Source: Filimonas effusa
Lineage (GTDB): Bacteria; Bacteroidota; Bacteroidia; Chitinophagales; Chitinophagaceae
NCBI RefSeq assembly: GCF_004118675.1
Contig: NZ_SDHZ01000001.1
Coordinates: 2,170,001-2,234,000, forward strand
Direction: 5' to 3'
Length of the DNA: 64,000 bases
The notes under the pieces are model-generated. The model ran no database searches. It saw nothing but the letters and a program-made list of their open reading frames with translations, and was not told the DNA's origin. Numbering within the stretch: the stretch's first letter is position 1; the number at the start of each line of letters is the position of its first letter. Shown here piece by piece: positions 42,068 to 51,356 of this stretch. A program made the translations under genes and the position numbers.

Positions 42068-43495
42068 TCAAACCACCAGATCTTTTGGAAACTTTTCAAT
42101 TTTATCTTCCTCTAACTTCAATTGTTCTAGCAAATTAAGCGTCTCCCTGTAATCACGGGCTTCTGCTATTTTGGTAAATTCAATGGACGCTCCGGTATGT
42201 TCCAGAACAAAAGCTTCTATCTCATCGAGGCTTACCCGGAAAAATTCCTTTTTAGTATTGATACGATTGAGACGCCTGTCATCGAACTTCTTATGCAACG
42301 CATACTCCAATTGCGGCGCATTTTCAGAATAAATGATTGCGTGTACATCAAAAAGAAACGGCACGGAAGCATCTCCCAATTCCCGAACCCTGTCTAATGG
42401 GTCCAGGCGACGTGTCATACCCAACTTATAAACATTTTCACCAAATGAACCGATATTAGATATCACATAAATGTGCCCCACCCTCGTTAGCTGTGCCATT
42501 GCAATGGCACGTGCTTTTTTCTGGTGCGCCTCCTGCAACTGAACTTCCAGTGCTTTTATTTTGTCTTGCATCACATCTATATTGGCTCCTGCAGCAAGTG
42601 ACAGTTCCTGTTGGGCTTTTTCAATCGCCTTTTCGTACCGCACTTCTTCCTCTTCTGCTTCTTGCTGTACACGTTCAAATTCCCGCTGCGCTTTTTCTTC
42701 TTCCCGCATTTGCTCTTTGAGGCGCCGTTGTTCTTCCTTCTCTTCGTATTTCTTTTGTTCGTGTTCGTAGGTAAGAGAAAGCTCTTCCTGCTTTAAGGCC
42801 AGGAAGTCTTGTGTTATTTCAATTTGATGGCTCACCCCCAACTTGTTAACTGTTTCGAACACTTTATTAATCCGCTCCCTCGTTTTTTCAGCATTATTCC
42901 ACTTTACGCGGGACATAAGCGCATCGCAATCACCGTTGAATGCAAAAAGCATCAGCTTTTTGTATTGAGAGGTCATTTTCTTCCCTTCAGTTTTACTTCC
43001 GCCAACCACCCATTCTATATGGCACATAATGGCTTTCCCTTCTTTGATCAGCGCCTTTTGTTTTTCATAATTAGCATCCATAGCTTTCCTGAACTGTTCA
43101 GCAGTATCGAAATTGAATCGTGGCTTATATAAACCAAATGATCCAATTTCCAACACATCTTCATATAAAGCGATTGCCTGTTCAAGCTCCTGGTAAATGA
43201 GGCGGGCGCTTTCATATTTATTACTCACCTCCTGCACCATCCTTTTTCGATCTTCTACTTCTTTATCCAGCTGAACAATCTGACTGTACTTTTCAAGAAG
43301 GGCTGCAGATTGTTGTGTAGAGCGTTCCAATTGATCTTTCTGCCGGGCGAGCTCGCTATCCAGGTTTTCGAGTTGTTGAGCTTGTTGTGCAACTTTTTCA
43401 TAGGCTAATGCAAGTTCCTGCTGAACTTTTTGCAAAGTGTCGTTAGTTGCCGCTAATAGCTCTTCCGTCTTCTTTAATTTTTTATTCGAAAACAT
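42068..43495 (-). CDS. DUF4041 protein with C-terminal GIY-YIG (T5orf172/Mug113) nuclease-like domain
   Basis: A 475-residue protein. Residues 5-110 are a coiled coil (ELLAATNDTLQKVQQELALA). Residues 110-225 are the DUF4041 region (LYEDVLEIGSFGLYKPRFNF, QKALIKEGKAIMCHIEWVVG, RVKWNNAEKTRERINK). A second, very charged coiled coil follows (230-340). Residues 347-435 are a GIY-YIG-like domain: VGHIYVISNIGSFGENVYKL, GMTRRLDPLDRVRELGDASV, LEYALHKKFDDRRLNRINTK. Such proteins occur in phages and in islands; a nuclease or anti-phage role is inference. It follows the 332-residue gene by 17 bases, so they form a unit. Its 3' end lies 33 bases from the IS. Confidence 0.85.
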   Translation of the reverse strand: MFSNKKLKKTEELLAATNDTLQKVQQELALAYEKVAQQAQQLENLDSELARQKDQLERSTQQSAALLEKYSQIVQLDKEVEDRKRMVQEVSNKYESARLIYQELEQAIALYEDVLEIGSFGLYKPRFNFDTAEQFRKAMDANYEKQKALIKEGKAIMCHIEWVVGGSKTEGKKMTSQYKKLMLFAFNGDCDALMSRVKWNNAEKTRERINKVFETVNKLGVSHQIEITQDFLALKQEELSLTYEHEQKKYEEKEEQRRLKEQMREEEKAQREFERVQQEAEEEEVRYEKAIEKAQQELSLAAGANIDVMQDKIKALEVQLQEAHQKKARAIAMAQLTRVGHIYVISNIGSFGENVYKLGMTRRLDPLDRVRELGDASVPFLFDVHAIIYSENAPQLEYALHKKFDDRRLNRINTKKEFFRVSLDEIEAFVLEHTGASIEFTKIAEARDYRETLNLLEQLKLEEDKIEKFPKDLVV

Positions 43496-43512
43496 ATGTT
43501 TGGGTTTCGGAG

Positions 43513-44511
43513 TTACAGCATGAGGGCTTTTCCATCAATTCGTTCAACTGCAGAGAATCCATTTGTTTTTGAAAATCGCATGCGGTGATGAAAATTTTTC
43601 ATAGAATCGGAAGGATCAATGGTGTTCATGTTCAACTGCTTCAGTTTATCTGGTGTTATTATCACAGATACAATTGTTTTAGCATCCTCATATCCTGTTA
43701 TTGAATCAAAAAGAACACCTACAGCGTTTACGACTACATAATGAACAGGCAGGTAGGCCAGGGTTTCACGGGCCACTCGTAATAAGCAGCTACAAACATA
43801 GTCTTGATACAGATCGTTGATTTTTCCCGCAGTCATGGTCTTTTTCGACAACTTGCCAGTTGAAGTCTGTGATAGAACATAATCAGGAATCACTTCTTTA
43901 TTATTGACCTTTAACTCAATCGACACATGTTCAGGCTGAAAAGATAGTTCTACTTTCGTGCCCAATTCGGCAATATCCGAGTAGGGCTCAAAAAAAAGAA
44001 GAGCATCTTTATAGGACTCGACCTGTTTATTTAAAACACCTTTTGCCACTTCCTGCAAATGGTAAAAATCTTGTTTATCCTGTTCGTATTGTTTAAGCTG
44101 ATTCTGGTAAACTTTTTCATCTTTTGCACGGGCTGTTTCAACGTCTTGCTGTAACTTTTTTCTTTTTTTGGATTCGCTGCCAAATAATTTATCGAAGAAA
44201 GAAGGCCTATAATTGCTTTGTTGATATAAGGCTTTTGTTTCGCCCTCATCCTGCCGGTTGGGGCTAGCGGGTGGCTCGTCATCCAGGACAGTCTCCCAGT
44301 TTATTTCCTCTGTTGCTTCTTTGTGAACAGATTTTAAAATAGAAATATAGTTATTGTAATTTTTGACTGCACGGGCAGCATCGGAAATTGCGTCCAGCTT
44401 AGCTTGAGCTTTAAACTGGCGAGCCGCTTCCCTGGCTTTGCGTTGCTGTTCGCGTTCACTTCTTCGGTAAGCAGCCGCACTGCTACGCATAAAGGCATTA
44501 AAATGACTCAT
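43513..44511 (-). CDS. Coiled-coil protein of unknown function, partner of the DUF4041 gene
   Basis: A 332-residue cytoplasmic protein. Residues 10-150 are charged and helical with coiled-coil potential (REQQRKAREAARQFKAQAKL; KRKKLQQDVETARAKDEKVY). A conserved-looking segment ISILKSVHKEATEEINWETV precedes a Pro-rich linker. The C-terminal half (VELSFQPEHVSIELKVNNKE, DLYQDYVCSCLLRVARETLA, FDSITGYEDAKTIVSVIIT) is alpha/beta. No known family was recognised. Co-transcription with the DUF4041-GIY-YIG gene is likely from the 17-base spacing. Confidence 0.7.
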   Translation of the reverse strand: MSHFNAFMRSSAAAYRRSEREQQRKAREAARQFKAQAKLDAISDAARAVKNYNNYISILKSVHKEATEEINWETVLDDEPPASPNRQDEGETKALYQQSNYRPSFFDKLFGSESKKRKKLQQDVETARAKDEKVYQNQLKQYEQDKQDFYHLQEVAKGVLNKQVESYKDALLFFEPYSDIAELGTKVELSFQPEHVSIELKVNNKEVIPDYVLSQTSTGKLSKKTMTAGKINDLYQDYVCSCLLRVARETLAYLPVHYVVVNAVGVLFDSITGYEDAKTIVSVIITPDKLKQLNMNTIDPSDSMKNFHHRMRFSKTNGFSAVERIDGKALML

Positions 44512-44812
44512 AACGGCTTAAGGTTTGTGATTTTTTTTTGGGGGGATTTCAAAAATAACGTGGCTTTATTTGATAAACTACATTACATTAACTTGTTGTT
44601 ACAATGTAAAAATAACATCATCAAAAAAGCATTTGTACGGGAAACCGTAATCCTGCGACCAAAGCAGGAGACTAAAACACCAATAACACTCGCCAAAAAC
44701 TTCTTTTACTACCCCATTGGTATTTATTGAAAAGAATGTGATAGGCTGCAAACAGCAACGCTATCCACACAATCCTGCTCTGCCGCATACTTCCCAGGTC
44801 GCCGCCTCTTAT
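44512..44812. other. Intergenic, nothing recognised
   Basis: 301 bases, AT-rich in the first half with a T8/G6 tract near 44530. It presumably holds the promoter of the coiled-coil/DUF4041 pair. No RNA gene, repeat or consensus box found. Confidence 0.4.
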
Positions 44813-45451
44813 CTACATTTTATCCAACTTGAAAACCTCTTTAAATAGCCGCTCTAATTGAACCGCTTTTTGTCGCCCTTCCCTGCCGGGACAGCATTGT
44901 TCATAAAATTCAGGAGCATAAAAATAAATTTTTCTGATTCCTGATTTTGTTATTAAAAAAAATGTCAGCATCCAATCATCGTATGTATTACATTTTGCAC
45001 CTTTTCCGCAGCCTTCGCCTTCTACTGCGTCGTCTTTAAGCATCCACGGAGTCAAAACAATAACACTATCCCATATTTTCCTGCCCTCTTCCGATTTCAA
45101 ATTTCTATACGGGATAAAATACCTGTTTGTGTCAGGAAGCGTAAATGTAAATTTTGTTGATTCCTTAATAAATTTCTTTAAAACTTCCGGCGGATAATTT
45201 CTCGCCGCTCGATACGGATTTACATATGTATATAGAGATAGCTGTGCATTTCCGGATTTGCCGATGATATAATATCTGGGCGCAGCGGCCTTTTCAAATG
45301 GGAAATAAATTATAGTGCTATCATGTTGCTGTTGTAAATATAAATGAAGCGGAATGGCTGCTTCACGGGAACTACTATCTTGCCCCGAACAGTTTATAAC
45401 TGAACACAGGAAGAATAATGCTATAGCGAATGAATTTAGATAAGATTTCAT
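44813..45451 (-). CDS. Probable lipoprotein of unknown function
   Basis: A 212-residue exported protein with N-terminus MKSYLNSFAIALFFLCSVIN and a lipobox VINC (Cys21). The mature part has YVNPYRAARNYPPEVLKKFI, an IVLTPWMLKDDAVEG segment and a cysteine-rich end (GCGKGAKCNTYDDW; YEQCCPGREGRQ). No family recognised. It stands alone on the minus strand between the DUF4041 pair and the SusC locus. Confidence 0.65.
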   Translation of the reverse strand: MKSYLNSFAIALFFLCSVINCSGQDSSSREAAIPLHLYLQQQHDSTIIYFPFEKAAAPRYYIIGKSGNAQLSLYTYVNPYRAARNYPPEVLKKFIKESTKFTFTLPDTNRYFIPYRNLKSEEGRKIWDSVIVLTPWMLKDDAVEGEGCGKGAKCNTYDDWMLTFFLITKSGIRKIYFYAPEFYEQCCPGREGRQKAVQLERLFKEVFKLDKM

Positions 45452-45577
45452 ATTATTACAGTTATTACAAAATATGGGAATTCATAACACATCTCCGATC
45501 GTTTTCACCGGGATTGTATTTTGAACGTCCCTCTATCCCTCTCCCTTCTAAATTATATATATTCGCCATAGAATAGT

Positions 45578-45813
45578 ATGATAAATCAGCAAAGGGTGAT
45601 CCCCAACCAGGAACTTTTATACTTTTAAAGCAAGGCAGTAAGGTTGCTTTCGCGGAAATCTACGAACGCTGCTGGACCAGGCAGTTTCTCCATGCGCGTA
45701 AATTGCTCAGGGACAATAAGGTGGCAAGGGGACGTCATCCAGGAGGTCTTTACCCAACCGCCGCAGCGACGAAAAATCGGTTTTGCTTAAACCTGGCGGC
45801 CGGGCTGCAATGA
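45578..45813 (+). pseudogene. Decayed ECF sigma factor gene upstream of SusC
   Basis: The sequence opens MINQQRVIPNQELLYF then shifts frame to LLKQGSKVAFAEIYERCWTR, QFLHARKLLRDNKVAR, after which another frame gives DVIQEVFTQPPQRRKIGF. Together these are region 2 of a Bacteroidota ECF sigma factor (AFxEIYxRYW ... DVxQEVF). Region 4 is absent, and no FecR gene lies between here and the SusC gene at 46013. The usual sigma-FecR-SusC order explains its place. Confidence 0.7.
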
Positions 45814-46012
45814 ACCTGATGTGTTTAATTCTCTATTTTATTAACATATAATCAAGCAGGAACATGAAGAAATTTTGCCATACATATCTCTGATCCACTC
45901 AAGCCCGCCTGAACAGATTCCGGAAGCACGGCTAACAATCCCGGAAAATTTGTAGCAGGTATCGAAAAGGACTTGCAAGCACATAATTCTTAATCCGAAA
46001 CCAGTAACTCTA

Positions 46013-49000
46013 ATGAATTCTTACAATCTCATCAGGAAGCGCTTTGCTTTCTGTTGCCCAAAACTATTGCAGACGGCCAACAGTCTCTTCACTGGCTGGC
46101 GGCCTGAATTACAAAGAAAAATAATTATACGGCCGGAATTAATGATCGCGCTTTTAATGACCGGTTTCATGCAGGTAAGCGCCGGGGCATTCGCCCAGCG
46201 CATCACCCTGCACGAAAACAATGCTACGCTTGAAAACGTGCTGAGAGAAATAGGAAAACAAAGCGGGTTCAATTTCATTTACGATTCCAGGATCCTGGAA
46301 CAGGCACGGCCGGTTAACGTCACTTTGGATAAGGTAAACCTGCCCGAAGCGCTGAATACGGTCCTGAGCGGATCGGGCTTCAGCTTCCAGATAAAGGGGA
46401 AGCTCATTATAGTCATATCCAGGAAAGAGATGCTCCCCAAAAACGTAGCCAAAGCGCCACAGCTTCCGGCCGATATCCGCGGGAAAGTAACCAACGCGCT
46501 GGGTATGCCGCTGATTGGCGCTGTCGTGAAGAAGAAGGACGCCAAAGGCAGTGTAGCGACCAATGCAAAGGGTGAATTCTTACTTTCGGACGTAAGCAAG
46601 GGCGATATCCTGGTGATCTCTCATATCGGCTTTGAAAGCCGGGAAATCACCGTAAATGGTTCTGCCCGGCTGAACATTTCCTTGTTACAAGGCTCAAAAG
46701 ATCTTAGAGAAGTAGTTATAACCGGGCTTGGCATCAAAAGGGAAAAGAGGGCGCTGGGCTATGCCGTCAGCTCTGTTTCACCGGCAGCCTTAGCTGATCT
46801 TGGCTCACCGGTGAATGCACTGACCGCCCTGTACGGCCAGGTGCCGGGATTAAGGATCAATGCAACGGCAATGGGTCCCTCGGGAGGTATCAATGTCAAC
46901 ATCCGGAACGCGGTATCCTTTTCGGAAAACTCAAATGTGCGGCCGCTGTTTGTAATTGACGGTATTCCTATGCTCGACTGGCAAACCGATATTAACCGCA
47001 ATCCGGGGAATGGCCTCAATGACCTTAACCTGGATGATATCGGATCCATTGAAGTATTACGCGGGGCAAAAGCATCACTGCTGTACGGCTCGCAGGGAGC
47101 TAACGGCGTCATCCTTATCACCTCCAAAAGCGGCAGAAAAAGGCCAGGCTACGGAATAGACGTTAACCTGAGCAGGCAAACGGATGAGCCGTGGGTTCAG
47201 CAGGAATTCCAGAATGAATTTGGCGCAGGCATGCCTGCCGATATAAGAACGTATAATGCGGATAAGGAAGGGTTCTACGTAAGAAATGGCCAGCAAGCTT
47301 ATACAGCATCCACCAATTATAATTTCGGTCCGAAGTTCGACGGACGTAGTTTACTCTGGTATGATAATGAAATCCGCCCCTATGTAGCCCAACCCAACAA
47401 TGTGAAAGAGCTGTTCAGAACAGGTTCTACCAGCAAAGCCAATATCTCTTTATCGGGGGGCGGAAGCATCGGCAGCTTCCGTGTGGCCTATACGCACGAA
47501 GATTATAAAGGCATCTTTGAAGGTTTTAAAATAAAAAATGATAAAATAGCCTTCAACGGAAATATGGAGATTACCGACAGGGTACGCCTCCAACTAACAG
47601 GCAGCTATTCCCGCTCTTTCAATCATAACGCTCCTGCACCGGTCCCCCAGATATCATCCAATGGTATTCCAAGAACATTGGATACCAGATTGCTTAGAAA
47701 CCAAATAGTCGACCCTACCACTGCTTATTTATACTGGCGGACGGAAAATCGCAACACGCAGATGAACCCGGGCACTTACCTGATGAACTTGTCTGAAAAT
47801 TATTTCTTCAGCCAATGGCGGGACACATATGAAACCAAAAGAGACCATTTTCTAAATGCTCTAAATCTTAACGTTAAGCTAGGCAGGCATCTTAACCTCG
47901 ACGGAACCGGCGGTTTCGACTGGATACTTAACAATGGCAATACGAACGTGGTGCTAAGACAACCTCTTTCTGTCAATCCCTCAGGCGGATTGAATTCGCT
48001 AAGCAGTTCCAGCACGGTGCGCTGGAATCTGCAGGCGATGCTCCGTTATGAAAATACTCTTATAAATTCCGATTTCCGTTTTTCCGGATTTATAGGCGGC
48101 GTACACCAGTCGGCATCACAACGGTCGATAACAAGAAGCACAAGCGGCGGCTTCATCACCCGTGATTGGCCATCGCTCGAAAACTCCAAAAATGCCGTTA
48201 AAACCAGTACCTCCGATCTTGGACAGGACCGGTTGTACGCACTTTTTGCATCCGCTCAGCTGAGTTACAAGGATTATCTTTTTATTGATTTCCAGGCACG
48301 CAACGACTGGTCGTCTGTGCTTCCATCGAAAAATAACGCTTATTTCTATCCGGGTACAAGTGTTTCATGGGTATTCTCAAAAAGCATGGTGAAACCGGCC
48401 TGGCTATCGCTCGGAAAATTAAGGGTCTCCTGGGCAGACGTAGGACGCCCAGGCTCAAGATATTTCGCCAACGAGATATACAGCATCGCGGCTTACGGCA
48501 ATGCAATTACCTATAGCTCCCCGGATTTAATACCTCCTCTTAATTTGAAACCCGAACGCAAGAGAGAGTTTGAACTCGGGTTTGATACGAAGTACTTTAA
48601 TGATCGTCTTGGTCTGGAGTTCAGCTTCTTCTCTGCGAACACTTATAACCAGATCATGGCCCTTAACATCCCTTCTTCTTCCGGTTATTCGAGTGTAGGA
48701 ATTAACGCGGGCCGGATCGCTACCATAGGCTATGAATTTGTATTAAAGGGTGCTCCCCTGCAATCAAAAGATCTTACATGGGAACTGGCATTGAACGGAA
48801 GCGCTTCCACACCTAAAGTAAAGGAATTGGCCAAAGGTATTACTACGCAGAACCTATGGGGCGGCCAGGGGGCCAGAATAGTTGCTATTGCAGGACTGCC
48901 ATACGGTGAAATTAATGTTTACCCGTTCGCTACAGATGCTCAGGGAAACAGGATGGTCAATTCTTATGGAACTTATTATCAGGACAAATCGCGTGAGATA

Positions 49001-49648
49001 ACTGCAGGAAAGATCACCCCCGACTTCATCGGTGGATTAAACTCAATCATTTCATATAAAGGTTTTAAGCTTGGAGCCAACTTCGATGCGTCATTCGGCA
49101 GCAGTATGCTTTCTCTGACTAACATGGCGATGATTGGCAATGGCTCGGGAAAGAATACGCTTGCAGGAAGGAATGAAGCGCTCGGGGGATTACCGTATTA
49201 TATCAACAGGTCAAGTCAAAACATCGCACTTACCAGTCACGATGCAGCAGTACCCGATGACTCTAAATATCCGGTCATTTTTCATGACGGCGTAATACTT
49301 CCGGGAGTTAAACAGGATGGAAGCGTGAATAACCAGGTAATTTCGGCGGGCTATAAATATTCTTATTATTATCAGACGCAACCGGAACTAACCAAAGACA
49401 TCATTTATAAAAATAATTATATAAAATTAAGGAATATTACTTTCTCGTATGCTATTCCTAAAAGGGTCGCCTCAAAAATGAAGTTCGAAAGACTCCTTCT
49501 GACCGCCTTCGCCAATAATATTGGTTTCTTACACAAAACGATGCCGAATGTCGACCCGGAGTCGTTCAACGGAACCAATGTTTATTATGAAAATAACGCC
49601 TTCCCTTCCACCCGAAGCTATGGCATAAGCATCCACGCAACATTTTAA
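46013..49648 (+). CDS. SusC/RagA-type TonB-dependent transporter with N-terminal STN domain
   Basis: A 1211-residue outer-membrane transporter. A long N-terminus with a hydrophobic export segment (LMIALLMTGFMQVSAGAFAQ) precedes an STN/secretin domain (RITLHENNATLENVLREIGK, NVTLDKVNLPEALNTVLSGS), a carboxypeptidase-regulatory-like domain (DIRGKVTNALGMPLIGAVVK), the TonB plug (NVNIRNAVSFSENSNVRPLF, VIDGIPML, VLRGAKASLLYGSQGANGVI) and the barrel. STN domains normally contact a FecR anti-sigma protein, but only a sigma relic is left here, so signalling is either lost or served in trans. SusD follows after four bases. Confidence 0.92.
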   Translation: MNSYNLIRKRFAFCCPKLLQTANSLFTGWRPELQRKIIIRPELMIALLMTGFMQVSAGAFAQRITLHENNATLENVLREIGKQSGFNFIYDSRILEQARPVNVTLDKVNLPEALNTVLSGSGFSFQIKGKLIIVISRKEMLPKNVAKAPQLPADIRGKVTNALGMPLIGAVVKKKDAKGSVATNAKGEFLLSDVSKGDILVISHIGFESREITVNGSARLNISLLQGSKDLREVVITGLGIKREKRALGYAVSSVSPAALADLGSPVNALTALYGQVPGLRINATAMGPSGGINVNIRNAVSFSENSNVRPLFVIDGIPMLDWQTDINRNPGNGLNDLNLDDIGSIEVLRGAKASLLYGSQGANGVILITSKSGRKRPGYGIDVNLSRQTDEPWVQQEFQNEFGAGMPADIRTYNADKEGFYVRNGQQAYTASTNYNFGPKFDGRSLLWYDNEIRPYVAQPNNVKELFRTGSTSKANISLSGGGSIGSFRVAYTHEDYKGIFEGFKIKNDKIAFNGNMEITDRVRLQLTGSYSRSFNHNAPAPVPQISSNGIPRTLDTRLLRNQIVDPTTAYLYWRTENRNTQMNPGTYLMNLSENYFFSQWRDTYETKRDHFLNALNLNVKLGRHLNLDGTGGFDWILNNGNTNVVLRQPLSVNPSGGLNSLSSSSTVRWNLQAMLRYENTLINSDFRFSGFIGGVHQSASQRSITRSTSGGFITRDWPSLENSKNAVKTSTSDLGQDRLYALFASAQLSYKDYLFIDFQARNDWSSVLPSKNNAYFYPGTSVSWVFSKSMVKPAWLSLGKLRVSWADVGRPGSRYFANEIYSIAAYGNAITYSSPDLIPPLNLKPERKREFELGFDTKYFNDRLGLEFSFFSANTYNQIMALNIPSSSGYSSVGINAGRIATIGYEFVLKGAPLQSKDLTWELALNGSASTPKVKELAKGITTQNLWGGQGARIVAIAGLPYGEINVYPFATDAQGNRMVNSYGTYYQDKSREITAGKITPDFIGGLNSIISYKGFKLGANFDASFGSSMLSLTNMAMIGNGSGKNTLAGRNEALGGLPYYINRSSQNIALTSHDAAVPDDSKYPVIFHDGVILPGVKQDGSVNNQVISAGYKYSYYYQTQPELTKDIIYKNNYIKLRNITFSYAIPKRVASKMKFERLLLTAFANNIGFLHKTMPNVDPESFNGTNVYYENNAFPSTRSYGISIHATF

Positions 49649-49652
49649 AACT

Positions 49653-51248
49653 ATGAGAACTAACGCAATGACACAATATAGAACATTAAGCAAGATCCTG
49701 CTGGCCGGTTCTTTATTATTGACCTCGTGCAGCAAAGGATTAGAAGATGATTTTATCGACCCCAACGGATTTACCAATCCTACGATCGAAGGCTTTTACG
49801 CTGAAGCCCAGCAGGCGCAAGGAACATTCAGGTATAGTTACTCAGATATGTCCAGTGCCTTCAATACGCTTGGTCCAATGCTTGGTACAAGCGGATATTC
49901 AAACGATGGGGTAACCAACATGTATTCCTGGACCTTCGACCCATTCGAAAACTCGTTTAGCCGCCTGAGATCTATTGCCGAAATGCAAAGGAGGTACGAT
50001 GCGTTGGCTGAAAGTGAAAAAGCAGGGTATAAGGCTTATATGATGACTGCGGATGTCATAAAGGCTTATATCTTTTACCAGTTGACGGATGTATTTAACC
50101 AGGTACCTTATTTTGAAGCATTAAAAGGTAAAAGCGATCAGTTTTTCCCGAAATACGATACCCAGCAGGATATCTACCATGATATTCTTTCAAGGTTAAA
50201 AGCCATTTCACAGGAGCTGAATGGTTTCACACTCGGAAATAGTGCGCCGGAGCTCTATTTTTCAACCAACGATATCCTTTTCAAAGCCGACTTCGGTAAG
50301 TGGCGGATCTTTGTAAACAGTCTCCGGCTTCGGCTCGCTATCCACCTGACTAACGTAGAGCCGGAACTGGCTAAATCTACGATCCGGGAGGTCCTGGCCG
50401 AAGACATTTATGCAAAAGACCGGGCAAGCAGTATCCTGCTCATTGATCAACAGCAGGATATGGCAGAACAAACACTGATATTCAAGGCAATAATAGATCA
50501 GCGCCTTTACCTGATCGCGCCCGAGAACATGCTGAAGGTAATGAGGAGACCAGGACAGCCGGAAGATCCCCGTATCAAGGTGATCTTCCAGCCCGACAAA
50601 TATGGTGCTTACAGCGGTATCCGTACAGAAGGACCTTATCAACAATCGTATGCCGATTCAATCGATACGAAAGTAGTATTAAGTACTTATCCTTCATTTT
50701 ATAACAGAACTACGTTTGAGCAAAACTTTGGCATGCCTTACCAGATCCTGACGTCGTCCGAAGTTCATCTTATCCTTGCAGAAGCCGCTGTCCGCTGGCC
50801 TGCTCTTGGCCTGAATGCCGGCGATGAGTATACAATGGCTATTAAACAATCCATTGACCTCTATTATGAGATCAACGCGTTAAATACCCGGAACTTCGCC
50901 AGTAAAATAGCTGCATCTCAGCCCGCAAAACCAACACAGACGCAGATCGACGCTTTTGCGGAAGCGAAACGGAATGAATTTCTTGCTGCCGGCGAAGCGG
51001 AGAAAAAGGGATTGATCTATGACCAGAAATATGTACACTTTAATATCCTGAAGCCTTATGAGCTATGGACGGAAACCAGGAGGCTTTATAAGGAGCTGGG
51101 CAGCCGGGTAATGAAGAAGCCTTCGAACACACGCTTTATGGAAAGAAGGCCTTATCCGGTCAGTGAATCCGACAATAACTATGATAATTTTGCAAAAGTA
51201 GTGAACGAGAATAATTATACCAGTCCGGTGTGGTTCACGGGAAGGTAA
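49653..51248 (+). CDS. SusD/RagB-like substrate-binding lipoprotein (SusD-like_2/3 type)
   Basis: A 531-residue lipoprotein with lipobox LLTSC (Cys26; an internal ATG at 49668 would also work). The divergent SusD subtype is suggested by KAYMMTADVIKAYIFYQLTD, PYFEALKGKSDQFFPKYDTQ, ILFKADFGKWRIFVNSLRLR and LAIHLTNVEPELAKSTIREV, with the C-terminal SSEVHLILAEAAVRWPALGL. It starts four bases after the SusC stop, so the pair is translationally linked. A hairpin closes the operon. Substrate unknown. Confidence 0.9.
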   Translation: MRTNAMTQYRTLSKILLAGSLLLTSCSKGLEDDFIDPNGFTNPTIEGFYAEAQQAQGTFRYSYSDMSSAFNTLGPMLGTSGYSNDGVTNMYSWTFDPFENSFSRLRSIAEMQRRYDALAESEKAGYKAYMMTADVIKAYIFYQLTDVFNQVPYFEALKGKSDQFFPKYDTQQDIYHDILSRLKAISQELNGFTLGNSAPELYFSTNDILFKADFGKWRIFVNSLRLRLAIHLTNVEPELAKSTIREVLAEDIYAKDRASSILLIDQQQDMAEQTLIFKAIIDQRLYLIAPENMLKVMRRPGQPEDPRIKVIFQPDKYGAYSGIRTEGPYQQSYADSIDTKVVLSTYPSFYNRTTFEQNFGMPYQILTSSEVHLILAEAAVRWPALGLNAGDEYTMAIKQSIDLYYEINALNTRNFASKIAASQPAKPTQTQIDAFAEAKRNEFLAAGEAEKKGLIYDQKYVHFNILKPYELWTETRRLYKELGSRVMKKPSNTRFMERRPYPVSESDNNYDNFAKVVNENNYTSPVWFTGR

Positions 51249-51270
51249 ACGATATTAGTTTCCAAATAAA

Positions 51271-51311
51271 CACAGGGTACAGCGGAGGCGGTGCTTCACC
51301 TGTACCCTGTG
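51271..51311. terminator. Hairpin between convergent SusD and TlpA genes
   Basis: CACAGGGTACAG (51271-51282) and CTGTACCCTGTG (51300-51311) form a perfect 12-bp stem with a 17-base loop. A T6 run lies farther downstream near 51330. Probably a terminator for the plus-strand operon. Confidence 0.65.
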
Positions 51312-51356
51312 CTGTTACTACTGTAAGTACCCTTTTTTAACAACTCAACACCACAG

